The position numbers and the translations under genes were made by a program. A stretch of 64,000 nucleotides of DNA from positions 310,001 to 374,000 of the forward strand of contig NZ_JBGMWH010000001.1 of NCBI RefSeq assembly GCF_041514305.1, in the 5' to 3' direction. The DNA is from Salinarimonas chemoclinalis. GTDB lineage: Bacteria; Pseudomonadota; Alphaproteobacteria; Rhizobiales; Beijerinckiaceae. A model generated the notes under the pieces. The model was given only the letters and a program-made list of their open reading frames with translations. It ran no database searches and was not told the DNA's origin. The first letter of the stretch is position 1. Each line of letters starts with the position of its first letter. Below, one piece after another: positions 61,313-64,000 of the stretch.

Positions 61313-61687
61313 ATGACCGTACGCTACACCAAGGATCACGAATACATCCGCGTCGACGGCGATGTCGGCACGGTGGGCATCACCGACTACGCCCAGGGCC
61401 AGCTCGGCGACGTCGTCTACGTCGAGCTCCCCGAGGTCGGCAAGACGATCGCCAAGGGCGGCGAGGCCGCGGTGGTGGAGAGCGTCAAGGCGGCCTCCGA
61501 GGTCTACGCCCCGGTCTCTGGCGAGGTCGTCGCGGTCAACGGCGATCTGGAGGGGACGCCCGCCGCCATCAACGAGGATCCGCTCGGCGCGGGCTGGTTC
61601 GTCAAGCTCAAGCTCTCGGACCCCTCCGAGCTCGATACCCTGATGAGCGAGGCCGACTACGAGGCCTACGTGACCTCGATCGGCTGA
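61313..61687 (+). CDS. gcvH: Glycine cleavage system H protein
   Basis: A 124-residue lipoyl carrier. The lipoylated lysine is Lys59 in VVESVKAASEVYAP, and the N-terminal strand TKDHEYIRVDGDVGTVGITDYAQ is diagnostic. It shuttles the aminomethyl intermediate between P, T and L proteins. It lies 31 bases after gcvT with AGGAGG in front of the ATG. Confidence 0.97.
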   Translation: MTVRYTKDHEYIRVDGDVGTVGITDYAQGQLGDVVYVELPEVGKTIAKGGEAAVVESVKAASEVYAPVSGEVVAVNGDLEGTPAAINEDPLGAGWFVKLKLSDPSELDTLMSEADYEAYVTSIG

Positions 61688-61698
61688 CGGAGGCGCGC

Positions 61699-62205
61699 GT
61701 GGCGCGAGGCGGCATGTCCGACGGCGAGCATCTCTACACGGCGACGATCCGCTGGGCGCGCGCGGGCGGCGACTTCCTCGGCGCGGCCTACGACCGCGGC
61801 CACACCTGGACGTTCGACGGCGGCATCACCGTGCCGGCCTCGTCCTCGCCTCTCGTCGTGCCGCTGCCCTGGTCGCGCGCGGACGCGGTCGACCCGGAGG
61901 AGGCCTTCGTCGCCGCCATCGCCAGCTGCCACATGCTCGTCTTCCTCTCGATCGCGGCGAAGAAGCGCTACCTGATCGAGACCTACGAGGACGTGGCGCG
62001 GGGCGTGATGACGCCGAACGAGCACGGCAGGCTCTGGGTCTCGCGCGTCGTGCTCGATCCTTCGATCGCATGGGCCGGCCAGCGCCGGCCCGACCCGGCG
62101 ACCATCGCCGCCATGCATCACCTCACGCACCGCGAGTGCTTCATCGCGAACTCGGTCCGCACTGAGATCGTGGTCGCGGGCGTGGACGACACCCCTCCCC
62201 ACTGA
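61699..62205 (+). CDS. OsmC family peroxiredoxin-like protein
   Basis: A 168-residue OsmC/Ohr fold protein. The two redox cysteines are in AAIASCHMLVFLS and HRECFIANS, as in hydroperoxide reductases. It would reduce organic hydroperoxides, possibly with lipoyl-linked thiols, which makes its place between gcvH (a lipoyl protein) and gcvPA suggestive. The start is a GTG at 61699, five bases after GGAGG; an in-frame ATG at 61714 gives 163 residues and is also possible. Confidence 0.88.
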   Translation: MARGGMSDGEHLYTATIRWARAGGDFLGAAYDRGHTWTFDGGITVPASSSPLVVPLPWSRADAVDPEEAFVAAIASCHMLVFLSIAAKKRYLIETYEDVARGVMTPNEHGRLWVSRVVLDPSIAWAGQRRPDPATIAAMHHLTHRECFIANSVRTEIVVAGVDDTPPH

Positions 62206-62220
62206 CGAGACGGCCAGCCG

Positions 62221-63564
62221 ATGCGCTACCTCCCGCTTTCCCCCGACGACCGCGCCGAGATGCTCGCCAAGGTCGGCGTCTCGCACGTCGACGACCTGTT
62301 CGTCGACGTGCCCGCGGACAAGCTCCTCACCGAGCCCGTCGACCTGCCGCGCCGCAAGGGCGAGCTCGAGGTCGAGCGCATCCTCGGCCGCATGGCGGCG
62401 CGGAACGTGCCCGCCTCGAGCGTGCCCTTCTTCGTGGGCGCCGGCGCCTACAAGCACCACGTCCCCGCCTCGGTGGATCACCTGATCCAGCGCTCCGAAT
62501 TCCTGACGAGCTACACGCCCTACCAGCCCGAGATCGCGCAGGGCACGCTGCAGTACCTGTTCGAGTTCCAGACCCAGGTCGCGGCGCTCACGGGCATGGA
62601 TGTGGCCAACGCCTCGATGTACGACGGCTCCACCGCCGCCGGCGAGGCGGTGCTGATGGCGCACCGCGTCACCAAGCGCAACAAGGCGATCCTCTCCGGC
62701 GGGCTGCATCCGCACTACGCCGAGGTGATCGAGACGCTCTCCGAGATGGCGAACGACCGCGTCGAGCGCCTCGCGCCGGACGCGACTGCGGCGGAGGACA
62801 TCGTTTCGTTGATCGACAAGGACACCTCCTGCGTCGTCGTGCAGACGCCCGACGTGTTCGGCAATCTGCGTGACCTGCGCAAGATCGCCGACGCCGCGCA
62901 TGCCGCGGGCGCACTCCTGATCGCGGTGTTCACCGAGGTGGTCTCGCTCGGCCTCGTGACGCCGCCCGGCGCCATGGGCGCGGACATCGTGGTGGGCGAG
63001 GGCCAGTCGATCGGCAACGCGCTGAACTTCGGCGGCCCGTATGTCGGCCTCTTCGCCGCGCGCCAGAAGTTCGTGCGCCAGATGCCCGGGCGCCTGTGCG
63101 GCGAGACGGTGGACGCGGAAGGCCGCCGCGGCTTCGTGCTGACGCTCTCGACCCGCGAGCAGCACATCCGCCGCGACAAGGCGACGTCGAACATCTGCAC
63201 GAACTCGGGGCTCTGCTGCCTCGCCTTCACGATCCACATGACGCTGCTCGGCCAGACCGGCCTCCAGCGTCTGGCGCGGATCAACCACGCCAATGCGGTG
63301 AAGCTCGCGGACATGCTCGCCGGCGTGCCGGGGGTGGAGGTGGTGAACGAGGCCTTCTTCAACGAGATGACGCTGCGCCTCTCCAAGCCGGCGGTGCAGG
63401 TGGTCGAGCGCCTCGCCGCCGAGGGCGTTCTCGCCGGCGTGCCCTATTCGCGGCTCGCGCCCCAGGCGGGGCTCGACGACCTGCTGCTGGTGGCCTCGAC
63501 GGAGGTCAACACGGACGAGGATCGTGCGGCGCTGGTGGACGGGCTGCGGGGGGCGCTGTCGTGA
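62221..63564 (+). CDS. gcvPA: Glycine dehydrogenase (decarboxylating) subunit 1
   Basis: A 447-residue first half of the split P protein. Typical pieces are SFTPYQPEI-like TSYTPYQPEIAQGTLQYLF, MDVANASMYDGSTAAGEA, GEGQSIGNALNFGGPY and REQHIRRDKATSNICTNSGL. It contributes the substrate side; the PLP lysine is on the second subunit. It starts 15 bases after the osmC-like gene. The split form contrasts with the single-chain GcvP of enterobacteria. Confidence 0.96.
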   Translation: MRYLPLSPDDRAEMLAKVGVSHVDDLFVDVPADKLLTEPVDLPRRKGELEVERILGRMAARNVPASSVPFFVGAGAYKHHVPASVDHLIQRSEFLTSYTPYQPEIAQGTLQYLFEFQTQVAALTGMDVANASMYDGSTAAGEAVLMAHRVTKRNKAILSGGLHPHYAEVIETLSEMANDRVERLAPDATAAEDIVSLIDKDTSCVVVQTPDVFGNLRDLRKIADAAHAAGALLIAVFTEVVSLGLVTPPGAMGADIVVGEGQSIGNALNFGGPYVGLFAARQKFVRQMPGRLCGETVDAEGRRGFVLTLSTREQHIRRDKATSNICTNSGLCCLAFTIHMTLLGQTGLQRLARINHANAVKLADMLAGVPGVEVVNEAFFNEMTLRLSKPAVQVVERLAAEGVLAGVPYSRLAPQAGLDDLLLVASTEVNTDEDRAALVDGLRGALS

Positions 63565-63590
63565 TGCTGCGCCCCGCATGCCCGGCCAAC

Positions 63591-63785
63591 CTCCTTCCCG
63601 GTAGGGGAAGGTGGCTCGGCGACGCCGAGACGGATGGGGCGCGGCGCATAGCGACGCGTTCCGCGAAGCGGAGATGCCCCGGCGCCCGAGAGTCAAACCC
63701 GTCGAATTCGGCTTCGCCGAACGCGCTCCGCGCGCCCCATCCGTCACCGTGCTGCGCGCGGCGCCACCTTCCCCTACAGGGAAGG
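63591..63785. repeat. Palindromic intergenic element, copy B
   Basis: Second copy of the element at 59530-59725, same orientation. Shared blocks include the left arm CTCCTTCCC...GGGGAAGGTGGC, ACGGATGGGGCGCGGCGC, AGCGACGCGTTCCGCGAAGC, CGGCTTCGCCGAACGCG and the right arm GCCACCTTCCCCTACAGGG. The loop region between AAGCGGA and CGGCTTCG differs between the copies. It fills most of the 268-base gap between gcvPA and gcvPB. Confidence 0.85.
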
Positions 63786-63832
63786 AGAAGGGTCGCCGCC
63801 GCACATATGCTTTCCCATTACGGAGCCCACTC

Positions 63833-64000
63833 ATGCTGAACCGCCAGGGACGCCCCACCGCCGCCGGCTCCGCGGAAGCCGCGCAGAGCGCCGGCACCTT
63901 CACCGGCAACCGTGCCCTCGTGCAGGAGGAGGCGCTCTCCTTCGAGATCGGGCGATACGACGTCACCGGCGTCGATCTCGACGAGCCGGAGGACTTCACG
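63833..64000 (+). CDS. gcvPB: Glycine dehydrogenase (decarboxylating) subunit 2, 5' end
   Basis: Only the first 56 codons are in the window. The start LNRQGRPTAAGSAEAAQSAG and the following FTGNRALVQEEALSFEIGRY, TGVDLDEPEDF match the N-terminus of GcvPB, the PLP-lysine-bearing half of the P protein. GGAG lies 7 bases before the ATG. It is separated from gcvPA by copy B of the palindromic element, so its expression may depend on read-through. Confidence 0.93.
   Translation, partial: MLNRQGRPTAAGSAEAAQSAGTFTGNRALVQEEALSFEIGRYDVTGVDLDEPEDFT

Noticed and set aside
61666..63999. Long minus-strand frame across gcvH to gcvPB
   Set aside because: It crosses three well-identified genes and a repeat, and its translation is histidine/arginine-rich noise.

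Overview
The window is chromosomal DNA of very high G+C content from an alphaproteobacterium. Gene content points to Hyphomicrobiales (Rhizobiales): an ELM1-like protein, a ChvA/NdvA glucan exporter, a DUF2865 protein, IalB, a CtaC-D-B-G-E oxidase cluster and EcfG-type promoter sequences. The presence of bchE and bchJ shows that the organism makes bacteriochlorophyll. A phototrophic relative of the Salinarimonadaceae/Methylobacteriaceae would fit, but that placement is inference. No tRNA, rRNA, CRISPR array, transposase or phage gene was recognised.

Layout. 1-9 kb: the 3' end of xdhC with guaD (purine breakdown); a minus-strand ELM1/trxB/hydrolase group; an Lrp/AsnC regulator; infC, apparently started by an ATT codon; a ferric-reductase-like flavohaem protein divergent from a five-haem cytochrome c; and a GT4 glycosyltransferase. 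9-16 kb: hydrolase, GNAT, moaE-moaD, pgsA, glnE and a DUF2865 protein. 16-19 kb: bchE-bchJ behind an FNR-type box and a perfect PpsR/CrtJ box, then a tiny membrane protein and rnpB. 19-25 kb: glycine-zipper protein, DjlA/TerB protein, AmpD-like amidase, fabI, a histidine phosphatase, serA and an L,D-transpeptidase. 25-34 kb: a minus-strand division and wall cluster, mraZ-rsmH-ftsL-ftsI-murE-murF-mraY-murD, with stop/start overlaps at several junctions. The cluster stops after murD.

34-41 kb: M16 protease and thrC; two small hydrophilic proteins behind a perfect EcfG-type promoter; a Do-like protease; then an A+T-rich islet with an orphan ParA-type ATPase. 41-52 kb: small membrane protein, lysA-lptM, the glucan exporter, a MotA/MotB stator pair, a long membrane protein with degenerate GGDEF and EAL domains, a lipoprotein and IalB. 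52-59 kb: the aa3-type cytochrome c oxidase operon (subunits II, I, haem O synthase, small assembly protein, CtaG, subunit III, DUF983, SURF1), with an FNR-type box upstream. 59-64 kb: DEDDh exonuclease, then a tandem glycine riboswitch driving gcvT-gcvH-osmC-gcvPA-gcvPB. Two copies of a roughly 195-bp imperfect palindrome lie here, one of them between gcvPA and gcvPB.

Themes. The window joins respiration, photopigment synthesis and redox balance: FNR-like boxes precede both bchE and the aa3 oxidase operon, which suggests coordinated oxygen control. The most novel-looking items are the divergent multihaem cytochrome/flavohaem pair with two stacked inverted repeats between them, the orphan ParA islet, and the palindromic element inserted in the glycine cleavage operon.
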